Shown: one piece after another, positions 1-11,276 of the stretch
How the letters are laid out: the number at the start of each line of letters is the position of its first letter
How positions within the stretch are numbered: the first letter of the stretch is position 1
Source of the DNA: Volutella citrinella
Taxonomy: Eukaryota; Ascomycota; Sordariomycetes; Hypocreales; Nectriaceae
Assembly: GCA_034401135.1 (NCBI GenBank)
Contig: JAWZSP010000005.1
Location: forward strand, 1,302,001 to 1,366,000
Direction of reading: 5' to 3'
DNA length: 64,000 nucleotides
Notes under the pieces: generated by a model
The model's database searches: none
What the model was told of the DNA's origin: nothing
What the model saw: only the letters and a program-made list of their open reading frames with translations
Position numbers and translations under genes: made by a program

Positions 1-688
1 TTGAGGCAGTTGATCGCACACCTACGCATGGCAGAGCCCGTCAGTATAACTCGTGAGCAATGTGTCGCCAGAATTTTGTATTTTCAACGCACCCCATCCA
101 CGATCTTCAGTTCGAAAGATTTGGAGCGGAACCCGTCGGCCCCGTTCAACGACACGGTTGGGACAGTCGTTGCTACAGCTGCACCCATGGTGGCACTCGT
201 ATATGGGAGCTTTGGAGTCGAGAAACCTAGAGCGGAGGAGGCCGGCCTTGGACCCATGGGCGTGATAGGCATATGATTTCTTGCTCCGGTACTCCTCCTC
301 CTCCTTCTCAAACCCATCTTCATCTTCATCTTCCTCTTCGTCTAGATCCGCTAGGCACAGACAGGTCGTATATTGGCAACCGCTGTCATCGTCACAGGTG
401 CAGCCGCTGCGGAAACTATCCTCGGCCAGCTCAACTCCGTTGCCAAGTACCATTCTGTCAATGAACCGAAAGTTGCCAGGGAGGACGTGGTCATCAACCT
501 CATTCACCACAGTCACGGGGTTGTCCTTGTGCGTCGAAAATGCTCTTATTTGGCACCATTGGCAGTTCGCATCTTCGCTATCCTGCGTGGGTTAGGTGTT
601 TGTTTTGAACATCAGGGCCGCTTATGCGGTTGACTTGGCATACCGGTTTGCCATGATTGAAGAAATGGTGCTCAGTGGCGTGCTCCAT
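1..688 (-). CDS. dim-5: Histone H3K9 methyltransferase, DIM-5/Clr4 type (partial; 3' part outside window)
   Basis: SET-family enzyme that methylates histone H3 lysine 9 to mark heterochromatin; in Neurospora this mark directs DNA methylation of RIP-mutated repeats. Exons read on the minus strand: 688-644, 582-93 and 21-1, with introns 643-583 (GTATGC, CTAAC branch) and 92-22 (GTGCGT, CTGAC branch); all phases agree. Exon 2 encodes a VNEVDD segment and then a complete pre-SET domain with all nine zinc-cluster cysteines (GCTC, then CQYTTCLC, then CHHGCSCSNDC). PNRVVERG and PLQIFRT follow at the start of the SET domain. Joining exons 2 and 3 gives DRGWGVRS, as in DIM-5. The SET catalytic core and post-SET lie beyond base 1. 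An acidic insert (DEEEDEDEDGFEKEEEE) sits between the two cysteine clusters. The start at 688 is chosen because it splices in phase and gives a short N-terminus as in DIM-5; a further upstream exon is not excluded. Confidence 0.9.
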
Positions 689-2735
689 GGTTGTTGAACA
701 AGGCCCTGTCGGGGAAAGGATTTGGTGCTGGGTGTCAAGGGTACTGTGCACCTTGGGTTGCTTGTCGACTGCAAAATCTCCCTTGTACCCAGAACGTGCG
801 TATCTTCATGCACTCAATTCTCATGGAGAGGTTACTTCGAGGCAGAACCCAGAGGTCCAAACAAGCTCAGGCCCTTGCCGCGAGAGCCCAGAGGTGCCAG
901 GCTAGATGGTGGAGGCGATGAATTACTATTAGGCGAAGAGAGAGGCTCAAGCTGTTGAGATGCGCAACGACATAGTCCTGAGGCAGTGAGCCCAGGCTGG
1001 TGATAGTGAGTCTAGGGTGGGTATGGTGGTGGAGGTGGCAGGCAGCTCCAAAATTTGGGGTTCAATAGAGGTCCCCCATTGGGTGGCGGGGTTAGAGCCT
1101 AAAAATGGAAACCCTCCAGGGGTAGCTGGTGCTGGCTCGGAAATGCATGCTGGCCCTTTTGGTACAGAGTTGAGAGGCACGGATAGTGACAAGAGTGGGT
1201 AAGGTATGGAACTCCCCCAAATAAGACCAGCTTGCCAGTAGGAACTCGTCAATAGGATGCCCGCCTGAGACAAACCTGGCCAGTGCTGGCGGCAAGTATG
1301 GCGGGGGAGGGGAGGGAGGGGAGAAGGTCTCGGGATGTCCACCAGCGGACGGTGGGATAGCCTGCCTTGCCTGCCATGTGACGGTGACGGATGAGAGCCC
1401 GAGCTCTGGACTCCTGGATTTTCGGCTTGGGTACGAGGGGGCTGAAATCTGGGACCGCCAACAGAAACGTGCACCCACGACGTCCCTGCTAGCCCCAAGC
1501 CTATCTCAGGTCGCATATGGGGGCATCAGGGCATCGGGGCATCGCATTCTGCACCACCATCGGGCGCTGCATCACTCACTGCTCTCCGGTTGCAGCACGA
1601 AACTCACTGCACATGCACACATATGTATCACTGAAGCAAGACCTGCGATGATATCCCCGGCCGGCAGCTGTGATCCAGCGGAACGCACCCAACCCCGCTG
1701 GGCAATACATAGTAGGGAGTTGGCAGTGCCGCGTCATGAGTTCGCAACGCCTCGAATCATGAATGGCTGGACAGTTTTGGGGAAACCCAAAAGTAGAAGA
1801 GGCTCGGAAGGCTTGCGCCCCAACCAAACCTGGCCAACCATCCAACGCGCGCGGTCCTATTCCCCTTGGCCGGGTGGGTAGCCCTGGCCTGCAGCGCATC
1901 CTGCGGTTGGAGGGTTTATCAGAGTGAGAAGTTAAGGTAGGTTTGGTAAGGTAGGTAGCAGTAGTCGGTTACTGCAGCAGGCCGGCCACCTTGCTTAGGT
2001 AGGCTGTCTACGTCTACGCGTGGCACGTTGTGACACCGGATGGAGAGCTGCTAGTTTGGGCTGTCGCAGTCAATTAATTAATCATCCATTCCCCTCCCTC
2101 TGCTGCACCCCTCATCCAACGCGCAACTTGCTCGTGGCCGGCGCCTGCTCCCAACTTCTCTCGCTCGCTCCAGCACAACACTTTCCCCCCCCCCCACCCA
2201 TCGGCCTGGCCACATCTCCGCGACTGTGCAGAGAGCGCGGGAGTAAAGGATCATTATACGTAGCCTGGTTGCAACGGCGAGGCCGTCGCCGTCGCTTAGG
2301 TCGCCATCCCACTTGGGAGCACTTCGCCGTTTCCGGCCAGACACGCCCCTGACCTAAAACCGCACCAGTCCACTTGAAATCAATCCCGTCGAATGACCGA
2401 TTGCACTACAGCCGAAAACCTATCCATTTATTCTTATTATAGCAAACGGCAAACGCCTTGGGTCATTTGCAGCCCCGCTCCTGCGCCTCGCCTTGCCTCC
2501 AAGTACTGATCGACCCCTGCCACGGGCCTACACTGTCCTCCGACTTTGACCTTCATCACCAACACCACCACAACCACCAGTGTCAGCACGGCCTCGTCCT
2601 TTTCGCAGCTCCTCATCCTCATCCTCATTGCCAGCCGCACCTTCTGCGACACTGCGCCAGAAATGGCCAGACATTGACGCAGCCTCTCGCCACTCCATCC
2701 ATCTGCCACCACTGATTCGCAAAGAACAAGGCACC
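689..2735. other. Intergenic region between divergent dim-5-like and UBTD genes
   Basis: About 2 kb containing the 5' flanks of two divergent genes. I see no convincing gene: the open frames are short, low in complexity and resemble no family I know. Visible features are imperfect repeats of gggcatc near 1517-1545, a patch rich in aggtaggt near 1932-1960, a run of C near 2190, and CT-rich sequence from about 2450 that is probably the promoter and 5' leader of the UBTD gene. Confidence 0.5.
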
Positions 2736-3791
2736 ATGGTACTGCTCCACCCACCACTCTGTTTCTCCGTGGCCTTCGCCTTCGCCATGCCTCTCCGCCA
2801 CTGACATCTCCTCGCAGGGCTGCTGCTTCTCGCGGTCTTCGGGCCCCAACTCGCCCTATCCCGGCGGAGCGCCCGACTCATCACGCGCCATCAACCCGCG
2901 CCCTCTGTCGCTTGGCGAGCCTGCCATCACAACAGCCCAGCCTCGAGCCCCAGGCCGACGCCGTCGATCCCAGCGGCCACTCGATCAGCACATTGACAAG
3001 CCTCTGCGCCGCCACGAGTGGACGTCGCGCGACCGTTCATGGACGAGACGAGACATCGACAGGGAGCGCACCGACTTCTTCGACACCCGAGTGACGGGCC
3101 GCGCCGAGATTTGGCAGACAATACACGCCGCCCTCCAGGTTCTCTGGGATCCTTCAGGCCAGGACTCCCAAGACGACGGCTCCAATGGGCTGGCCACCGC
3201 GCAGATGATCCTGTCCGCTGCTGAGATCTCTCTGCCCACCGGCGATCTCGTCAATGGCGTGTACGATGCTCTTGGCAACTATTACCAGCTTCCGGTATGG
3301 GTCGTGGCCGACCCCCAGAACATCATTGAGAATGGCGCGACTGGCCCCGACGAAGCGGCCAAAGTGGCCTGCGACGTATCTACTGTTGGCGACGAGACCA
3401 CCGCCGAGGACGACCTCACCGACGACGACGACGACGACGGCAGCGGGAGACGACAAGAGAAGGGGAAGGAAGTCGTCAATGCTCAAGAGCAAGTGTCACT
3501 TTGCGCCAGGCTTAGCGAAAATGGCCAGGACATCACTCTGAAAATTGCAAAGTCGGACACCGTAAAAACCGTTGCGAGAAAAATCGCCCTACAGGCCGAG
3601 GTAGGTTCTTGTGGCGAAACCGCAGGTATCAGATCAGTTTCGGCACACATGCTGACAGTGGAAACCAGATCGAGTCTACCAGGAAGATTCGCATAGCATA
3701 CATGGGCAAGATACTCAAGGATACGGCGTCCTTGGAGGCACAAGGCTGGAACCAGGGCCATGTCGTCAACGCCCTCGTGTTCAACCGCTGA
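2736..3791 (+). CDS. UBTD1/2-like ubiquitin domain-containing protein
   Basis: Predicted 302 aa from three exons: 2736-2738, 2818-3600 and 3669-3791. Exon 1 is only the ATG; the intron 2739-2817 (GTACTG, CTGAC branch, CAG) is joined to GGC TGC TGC. This gives the N-terminus MGCCFSRSSG, a classic N-myristoylation and palmitoylation context, so membrane attachment is likely. Next comes a basic Pro/Arg-rich linker, then the UBTD N-terminal ubiquitin-binding region (DFFDTRVTGRAEIWQTI, later LPTGDLVNGVYD), an acidic run (DLTDDDDDDG), and a C-terminal ubiquitin-like fold that spans the second intron (3601-3668) and ends in VVNALVFNR. Human UBTD proteins interact with E2 enzymes and affect ubiquitin-dependent turnover; a similar role here is inference. 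Start choice rests on the lipidation motif and the clean splice. Confidence 0.9.
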
Positions 3792-4488
3792 GCATTCCTT
3801 CTTGCATCTTCGTCGACCCGCACTATTATACCCCCAGTAGTCAATTTCTCTCTCTTTGTTTCTTTTTCGGATTTGCGATGGGAGGAGCTGCATTTCATGA
3901 AGAATTTTGCACATACGCGATGATGTTGTCACTTTGCACAAGTGTCGCATCGAAGCACGGTTAGCAGCTCCACGACAAGTTTCTTTTGCTCTGGCCCGTT
4001 TTGTTTTTCTATACACTATTGTATATGATAATACCCCATCCATCGTCATTTGTGCTCTGCGGCTGTTTGTGGAGTTATATCAGGTTCAACTCATGAGAAG
4101 AGTTGATAATTTCAATATTAGTTCCAATACTTACCGTCACCAACCGCAAGAGAGGAGCATTTCCCTACCATGTCTCTTGCAAGATCTTGACCACCCAATT
4201 GTTTGATCAAGTCTGGTATTACTCTATATATATCACCAACACCACGAGTGTGTCCTTTTCCGAGTCCCTACTCTTGAACAACATGGTTTGTCGAATTCAA
4301 GTCTACTTAAGTGGCAACTCTGGCTCCCCCATGAACCTTTTGAACATCGATTTACCGGAAGAAAGCATTCCCTTGATAGCATGCTCGTTTCACACCCGAC
4401 TCCACTCTAAGGGCATTATCATCTACCAAAGCACTAGCACACCAGAGCCAGACCCTGTTCCAGCGCCATCCTCAATGAGCCTCCAACC
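3792..4488. other. Intergenic region between convergent UBTD and SEC26 genes
   Basis: Roughly 700 bp holding the 3' ends of two convergent genes. It is AT-richer than the flanking exons and has no recognisable coding sequence; the open frames do not resemble any family and have no splice support. Confidence 0.5.
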
Positions 4489-7400
4489 TCAAGCCGTGGA
4501 GCCGATCTTATTCAATCCCTTCAATGAACCCAGGCTCAGGGCCAGTCCCTGAGATCGACTACGTATCCGAACGAAACCGGTTATGGGGCCATCTTCACCC
4601 TCCTTCTCAATGCTCAAGTTTGCGAGGGCATCCTCACCTGCAACATCATTAGCCAAGGCAACAGAAGATGGTGATACTGGGTCACACGACTTACCGAAAA
4701 CACTGCGAGCATAGAGGTTAGCACTCAAAAACTGGCAGTCACCCTTGAGACTGGCCTCCGGAGTCAGGCAGCTCATATTCGTGCAGGCCATAAGCTGGTC
4801 CAAAAAGTCTCGCAAAGTCTTGGCCTTGGAGTTGATGTTGACCTTGTTCTCCCATTCAAACTCAGTCCACATGGTTCGGAACTGCGTCTCAGTACAGGTG
4901 GCCGGCTGAATGTAGTCCATAATGTCTACGTGAAGGTCGTTAAGGATGACAACATTTGTGTCAGTGGAGTGAGCGCCATCGTACACCACATTTCCGAAAA
5001 TGACACCAGTGTCGGTCGACGAGACCTTGATCGTGCACTGGACATTGTGGAAGTCATGGGGACCGAGGTTCTGAGTGGTAGGGCGCTCGACTACCTTGAG
5101 ATCACCCAAAGTAGCAAACTCGACAGAGAGGTTCTGAAGCGTCTCAGTGGTCTGGTTGACAAGGAGGACGTCAAGGACAATGTCGAACTGGTGCACGGTG
5201 ACATACGCCTCAGCGTACACAGGATCCGAAAAGCCCGTCAGTTGGACAACACGGCTGAGTTTGGAAGACAGGTCCTCGGTTGTGGACTCGCCGCCCGTTG
5301 CTCGCTCAAGATCAACCTCGACCTCATCCAAGCCATCCGTAGCGTTCTTCTTTGACAGTTGTCTGATGTTAACGACATCATCAACCTGAACGGCGGACCT
5401 GGCCTTCTCAGAGGCCTCCTTGGCAGCCCGCTTCTTCTCCTCGACTTGAACCATGGCGCGGAAAGCCTTGCGAGTGTCATCCAGCCAGACCGACTCGAGC
5501 TCCTTCTTCTGCTCGAATTCGGCCAGGGAGCGCACGCAAGACATGATTCGGTCAACGGAGTCCTCATCGATCGGCGCCTTGACAAATTGTGACTGGCCAA
5601 CGCGGATGATAGAAATCATGATCAGCATGGCTTCAGCTCGGAGTGCGTTGGTGCGAGCCTCGTCGGATGAGATATCTGAGTGGCGCATGACCAGCTTGAC
5701 AAGGGTAGAAGACAAGACTGTTGCCAGGTAGTAGTCGCCGTCGAGTATGAGTTGGCGTAGAGGTGGCTTCTGTGCAGCCTTGACAGCCTCCAGCTTTGCG
5801 GCGGCGGATGACTGACTGGTGAGCGCTGTTTCTGTAGCGTAAGTGCCATCGGCGAGGACCTTTCGAGATCCAGTTGGTGCGGCGGGCGTCGACGATCCGT
5901 TGACATGGTCCTCGGGCTGCTCGCCGACATCCTGGGCTTCCAATAACCTTTGCTCAGAGGCCAGAATAGGCATCTCGCCGAGGCTTGCGCGTATCCTCTT
6001 CCAAGCCTCCCGAATGTCCTTTTCCTCGAGAGAGTATTCGCCCACGATCCACATGATTCCGCGGTAAACCTTGCCAGCCCTGACCTCTCCTAAGGTGGAG
6101 ACAAGGCGGTTGATGATGGTGGTTCGCAAGTTGGGAAACTTCTCGACGACTTCCTTGATGAAATTAATCACATCGACAGCGGAGGCGTTGTTAAAGTCGG
6201 CGATAAAGTCCATCAGAAGCTCCACCACACTGGCTGCGACCTCAGAGAACTTGATTGCGCACTGGTGAATGGAGTGAATAAGCAGCGATCGGTATTCGGT
6301 GCTCTTCTCATATTCCTGATCGACGGTCTTGGCAAGCTCCTTCTTGAGCAACAGAACGACTTCCTCCACGTTCTTGCTCGACACCATCTCGAGAGCGATG
6401 CCCAGAGCCTTTCGTCGCACATCGATGTCTGTGCTAGAAAGCACGCGTAGAATCTCCATAGTCAAGTCGTCGAGTACGCCCTCGTTCTTCTTGCGCAACT
6501 GATCCACTCGATCAAGAACGATGAGCTTGACATTGTTGTCTGCTTCCTTGATGCTCAATTCGATGAACTTGGCGGCGGCGGCCTTCACAGCAACCGGGTT
6601 GTTCGTAAGTGCCGTCAGCGAAGAAGCTGCCTCATACACGACTGTAGAAGCTCCTGCCTCCAGCAGGTCGAAGATGAGTCGCAAGTAACGAGCCTGTGCT
6701 CACGGAATCAGTCACAGCTTCGAACCGATAGCTCAACATGCGGGAGACTGACCTTGTTCTGAGAGTTCTGGACAGCGTCCTTTCGGATGAACTCAAGCTC
6801 AACTAGCTGTAGGAGCTCCTCTGCGTTGGGGATGCCCTCGAAGACCGAGCTGAGGTACAACAAGGCAGCATCGTGGTTGATGCTTGCCAGTGCGGCGAAA
6901 GCGTTTCGTTTGCATGTAGCATCGGTCTCGCCGTCGAGGAAGGTTGAGATCAGCTCCGCGGCATCAGGAATCAGTGATGGGGAGTGAGAGTAGATCGAAG
7001 AGACAGCGAAGACAGCATTCTTGCGCACGTATGCATGTCGGTGCTCGAGGCATGACCTTGCCGAGGATAGAAGGGGTTCGATCAACTCAGCCTCCCTCAA
7101 CTTGCAGAGGAAGCGAAGGGTGTTGCCTCGAATATACTCGTTGGGGTGCTGAAGGTCATTTCGGATACCGTTGCTGTTACAGAGACGATCAGTATTGTGT
7201 CTGGGTGTCTCAGTGGCACGAGGAGGCAGTACCAAACCAGAATCATCTCCTGCTTGAGCTTTCCGCTGCTGTCAAGCTTGGGGCAGATTTCGTAGTAGAA
7301 GTAGAGGAGTTTCTTGAGCGGCTTATATTTTGACGGCATGACAAATCGAATGATGTGCATGAGAAGGGTCGGCATGGAGTCACCATTGAGCATGATTGTC

Positions 7401-7537
7401 AAGATGCGCTTCATGGTTTCAACCTTGGTCTCGTCAGTCCCCTTCTCGAGCTGCGTCCGCAGGTCAGAGACGGTGGGGACGTCGGCCGCATTGTCCTGGT
7501 GGACGAGACTGTAGGTATTCTCCAGAAAGCCAGACAT
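4489..7537 (-). CDS. SEC26: Coatomer subunit beta (beta-COP)
   Basis: Subunit of the COPI coat that buds vesicles for Golgi-to-ER and intra-Golgi transport. Exons 7537-7233, 7173-6753 and 6693-4489 join in phase to 976 aa, close to the usual 950-970 aa of fungal beta-COP. The start MSGFLENTYSLVHQDNAAD and DETKVETMKRILTIMLNGD are near-invariant in the family. The adaptin-type HEAT-repeat trunk follows (ILVCNGIRNDLQHPNEYIRG across intron 1), then an acidic/low-complexity linker around residues 480-530, and the C-terminal coatomer appendage (FSDPVYAEAYVTVHQFDIVLDV, DYIQPATCTETQFRTMW). Introns 7232-7174 and 6752-6694 are 59 bp each with normal GT-AG ends. The gene is divergent from mago nashi (524 bp apart). 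Confidence 0.97.
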
Positions 7538-8061
7538 GGTGAAGTTATTGTCGGCGGCTGGCCGTGAATCGGGTCGAGGAGGTGGATGTGGAATTGGGAC
7601 GTGGCCCAAGGGATTCGAGGTGGGCTTTCGAAGGGGGGTAGCGTCGAGGCAGCGGTGGGAGGTGGCTCAGGGGTTCGCTGTCGGGATTTGGCCTCTCCTC
7701 AGCTTTAGATATCCGGGCAAGACAACGAGTCTGCCAGGGCCATCAGCTGAATGATTTGTAGCGCGCAATCGCTTCGGAGTCGCCAGAATCCCAGGGGTAG
7801 GTTGGGCCAGCTATCTTGAACAACGTCAGCCTCCAGAAGATCTGTCCTGCCACAGAGCTGGAGCCATGTCGAACAGGTGGCACTAAGCGAGCAATTGGGG
7901 CAATCACGTGAGGGCTCCATGGCAGGCAAGCTCCAGGTGCCCCGCCACCAACCCTCAGTGCATCCATGCGCGATCGCATTTTCGCAGCCTTGCCAACAGC
8001 GGTTCGTTGATTTACGGTTCTGCCATCACCTCGGCGTCACAGACATCTGAACGAAGTCGAC
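7538..8061. promoter_or_regulatory. Shared upstream region of SEC26 (-) and mago nashi (+)
   Basis: 524 bp between two divergent start codons, so both promoters must lie here or overlap. I see no clear TATA box or other named element. Confidence 0.5.
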
Positions 8062-8800
8062 ATGTCTGCCTCAAACGAACCCTTCTACCTCCGCTACTAG
8101 TAGGGTCCCCTTTCTGCTTTTCTCCCCGGTTGTCGAACTGTTACTCAGAATTCCCATAGCTCCGGTCACATGGGCCGTTTTGGCCACGAATTCCTGGGTA
8201 TGCAGCTTCCTTTTCCGAGGCGCATTCAATGGGTTAGTGCTGACGATGGGGGAAATGCAGAGTTTGATTTTCGCGTCGTAGGAGACGGGCGAAGTGCTGT
8301 AGCTCGATATGCCAACAATTCAAACTACCGAAACGACAGCCTAATTCGCAAAGAGAGTATGTTTGGATGGCTGGGACTAGGGAACTGTTGCTAATAATCT
8401 GCAGTGTGTGTCAGCTCCGTCATTGTGGACGAGATCAAGCGCATCATCAAGGCGAGCGAGATTATCAAGTAGGCGATGCAACACGGCATGATAGTATCAC
8501 TATCTAACAGATCGGGTAGGGAAGACGACTCCAAATGGCCGCAGAAGAACAAGGATGGTCGACAAGAGCTCGAGATTCGCATTGGAAATGACCACATCGC
8601 TTTCGAGGTAGGGACCTACTGGGGGACTACAAGCATCCAGCTAATCGAAACCTCCCTAGACGGCTAAGATTGGCTCGCTGGTCGATGTCACAGAGTCCGC
8701 CGATCCGGAGGGCCTGCGGGTCTTTTATTATCTCGTCCAAGATCTCAAGGCGCTCGTTTTCAGTTTGATCGCCCTCCACTTCAAGATCAAGCCAATTTAA
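8062..8800 (+). CDS. mago: Mago nashi, exon junction complex core protein
   Basis: Core exon junction complex protein that pairs with Y14 and clamps eIF4A3 on spliced mRNA. Six exons join in phase: 8062-8099, 8160-8197, 8261-8356, 8405-8468, 8520-8607 and 8660-8800, giving 154 aa, the usual length. Diagnostic stretches are [54 protein letters not shown] and [20 protein letters not shown], ending in FKIKPI. The insertion [10 protein letters not shown] replaces the animal FRPDGK and appears normal for filamentous fungi. The five introns are short (48-63 bp). It is amusing but common that an intron-related gene is the most intron-dense per kb in this window. Confidence 0.97.
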
Positions 8801-11276
8801 TCGATACGACGGTGCAAAATGAATTGGGGAAGGTTAAGGACGGAAAATAAGAGTTTATACTATTCGATACCCCGAGACGATCGGCTATGAGCAGGAGGGA
8901 ATCTCTGGAAGGGTGGCGAGCTTTGAGTGGCAAGCCCAGAGCCCGACGAGCTCTGTTGGGTGCCAGACTCTGCCTTATTTCACTCGGAAATGCCAGGCGT
9001 GTTGTGTTGGACTGGACATATGCATCGCACGGTAGGGCTCTGGCAAGACTGTTATGTCCTTGCCTCTGCTGAATATCTATGCTACGACTTGGATCCAGGT
9101 ATTTTGGGCTTGGCATGCAGCAACCGATCCAAGCCTGGGCCAAAGCCGACAATACGTGTCCTGCCGGAGTGGTTGACAACTTCTTCTAGTGATGATGATC
9201 CGAGAAATTATGGCCATAGAAAACAATATCTAATCTCAATAAGCCATCACAGTTGGCCAAGCTCTATCTGCTTGTGGTTTCTAAGATGCGAAAAACAGGA
9301 TGTGCTTCGTAGTAGCCCCATATGATATGATCATATTTCCCAAAGAGGACTTGTCAATATGTAGCAACGATGATACCATCCGGGCTCTCCCGCCTGACAT
9401 TGAGGCTTAAATTTCCATGTTGATAAACCAAGGCTTCGTTTGGATCACACGTTTTAAGTCGGGCTGAGGGTCCCGTTGACGCGTTCAGGGATGTCGGCGG
9501 GAAGCGCGTGCGACAGTAATCCGAGGAGAATCGTGGTACGAGCGAGATGCCTGGTGGGATGCAATTGCGCCGACGTGGAGCACGACGTCAGCCGATTTCT
9601 TGTGCTCAGCGGTGTGCACGTACCACATCTGGCGCATGCAACAATCGCGTACCAGCGGCCGCCTACGGAGTAGCTCGCAGTACTCGCCAGCTGTCGGGAC
9701 GGAAGACCAGTCCTTTGCAAACCGGGCATGCTGGCAGTCTTGTGTGCACACCGCATCTTCTGGCAACCTCCAACATTAATGCTTTGCTGGGACCCTACCA
9801 ACCAATATGAGGTCGCTACTTCATGCAGAATAGGGCTCTTTCAGCTCAGCTTTGTGGGGAATCAGCTTCGGAAATCGGGGCATTACTGTGCGTGGCTGAA
9901 TAAGGTCGCCGGAATGATCTCAGGTTAGTAATTACCTCGCAGGAGCCTGCTAGTAAGAGGACCTAGCTACAAATTGATGTCCAACATGGATGCAATCAGC
10001 GTGCGAAGGTTGTGAGTGCTCGTTCGAAGGAAAAGAGGCATAGTGGGTGCCTATGATTAATCTGACGCAGGAGTCCTGGCGCATCCACGACGGCCGTTTT
10101 GGCATTGAAGCGGTGGTTAGTAGAATAGATCCAGTCCTCGGGCTCTGAGTCTGGTTCCTGTTGCAGCGGTTCTATGCTCCACTGCTCCCGCAGGGACCCC
10201 GCCACTGGTCCACTGTAGATCTCCTCAAGTCCACTGACTCCGCTCGCGTCAACGCCAGGGCTGTTTGCGATAGCCTAGCGCATGTAGGTGGGAATCCGGC
10301 CTCATACTACGCCGACCTTGGGTACCTGAAGGAAGTGGTGAAATCGAAACGGGCTGACTTTCGGGCACACAGCAAATAGAAACTGCAATGCAAAACTCAT
10401 ATCAGTGTCTAACAAGAGCACGGCGTTGATCGCCCGAAGGCAAGGCACTACTAGTTCCCCTGTGTCAGCTCCGATGCTCGATCAAGGTATAGACAGATTG
10501 ATACCATTGTTGCCCACAAGCAATTCTTCGCATATTCAAACGGCTCGCAAAGTTTCGCCGTCGTTAGCATGCCCTTTGATCTATGAGATGGGTCTGAATC
10601 TGAGGCCTGAGCGACAAGTTCTAGATTCGCGCTCCTTGGTCGAAGGAATTCGTCCATACTACCCCCGACCTCCATCGCTATAATCAACTGGGGACCTGTC
10701 GCTACTCTTTCCATGCGACCGAGTACCTCCCCGGTCCCTTGGCCGTGGCATATGTACCTATACTTGTGGGCAGGCGCTCCGTGCAGTGCACAGAATGGGG
10801 GCGGTACTTCCGGCCATGTCTCTCCACTGGCTGCCAACGCAGCAAGTCATCCCTGCGGCTAGTACCCAATCTTCCCAGGTCTCCCCATGGAAAACCCACC
10901 AGCCCGTCATCACCATCTTTGACCCTTTTGCCATCGACCCATTTGCATCCCAGCCGACTTGGCTGGTGCGCTCCTTCTCTTTGCTCATCTGTGTATCCCT
11001 CTCCTCCTCCCGTAATGGGCACTCGTGCCGCTTCGTGAAGGCTCATCGATGCGCCTGTATTCCATCATTCAAACCACCAATGGTCCTCCTGCCTCAAGAT
11101 CGCCACCTGTGGTGATTGACCCTTAAGAGAACCGCACCATTATCCTGCCTCTGCGCCCTGCAGCAAGATTTCATCTTCGCCTCGATCTCGCTTGATCAGA
11201 CGAAAACCGACGCATTATTTACCATCCTTCTCACTTTTCCCGCCTTGATAGATAGGGCCCTGGTCACATCAACACC
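8801..11276. other. Intergenic region between mago and GID4
   Basis: About 2.5 kb without a gene I can support. On the minus strand between about 10,290 and 9,460 there are several overlapping open frames with protein-like composition (for example a segment with SLREQWSIEPLQQEPDSEPE at about 10,195-10,137, and another with AKDWSSVPTAGEYCELLRRR near 9,730-9,670). I recognise no domain and could not build a continuous spliced model. The last 500 bp before 11,277 are pyrimidine-rich and probably form the GID4 promoter and 5' leader. Confidence 0.4.

Noticed and set aside
1378..1881. Open frame of 167 codons as a gene
   Set aside because: Composition is not protein-like, no family resemblance, no splice support, and it lies among many overlapping frames on both strands in a GC-rich intergenic region.
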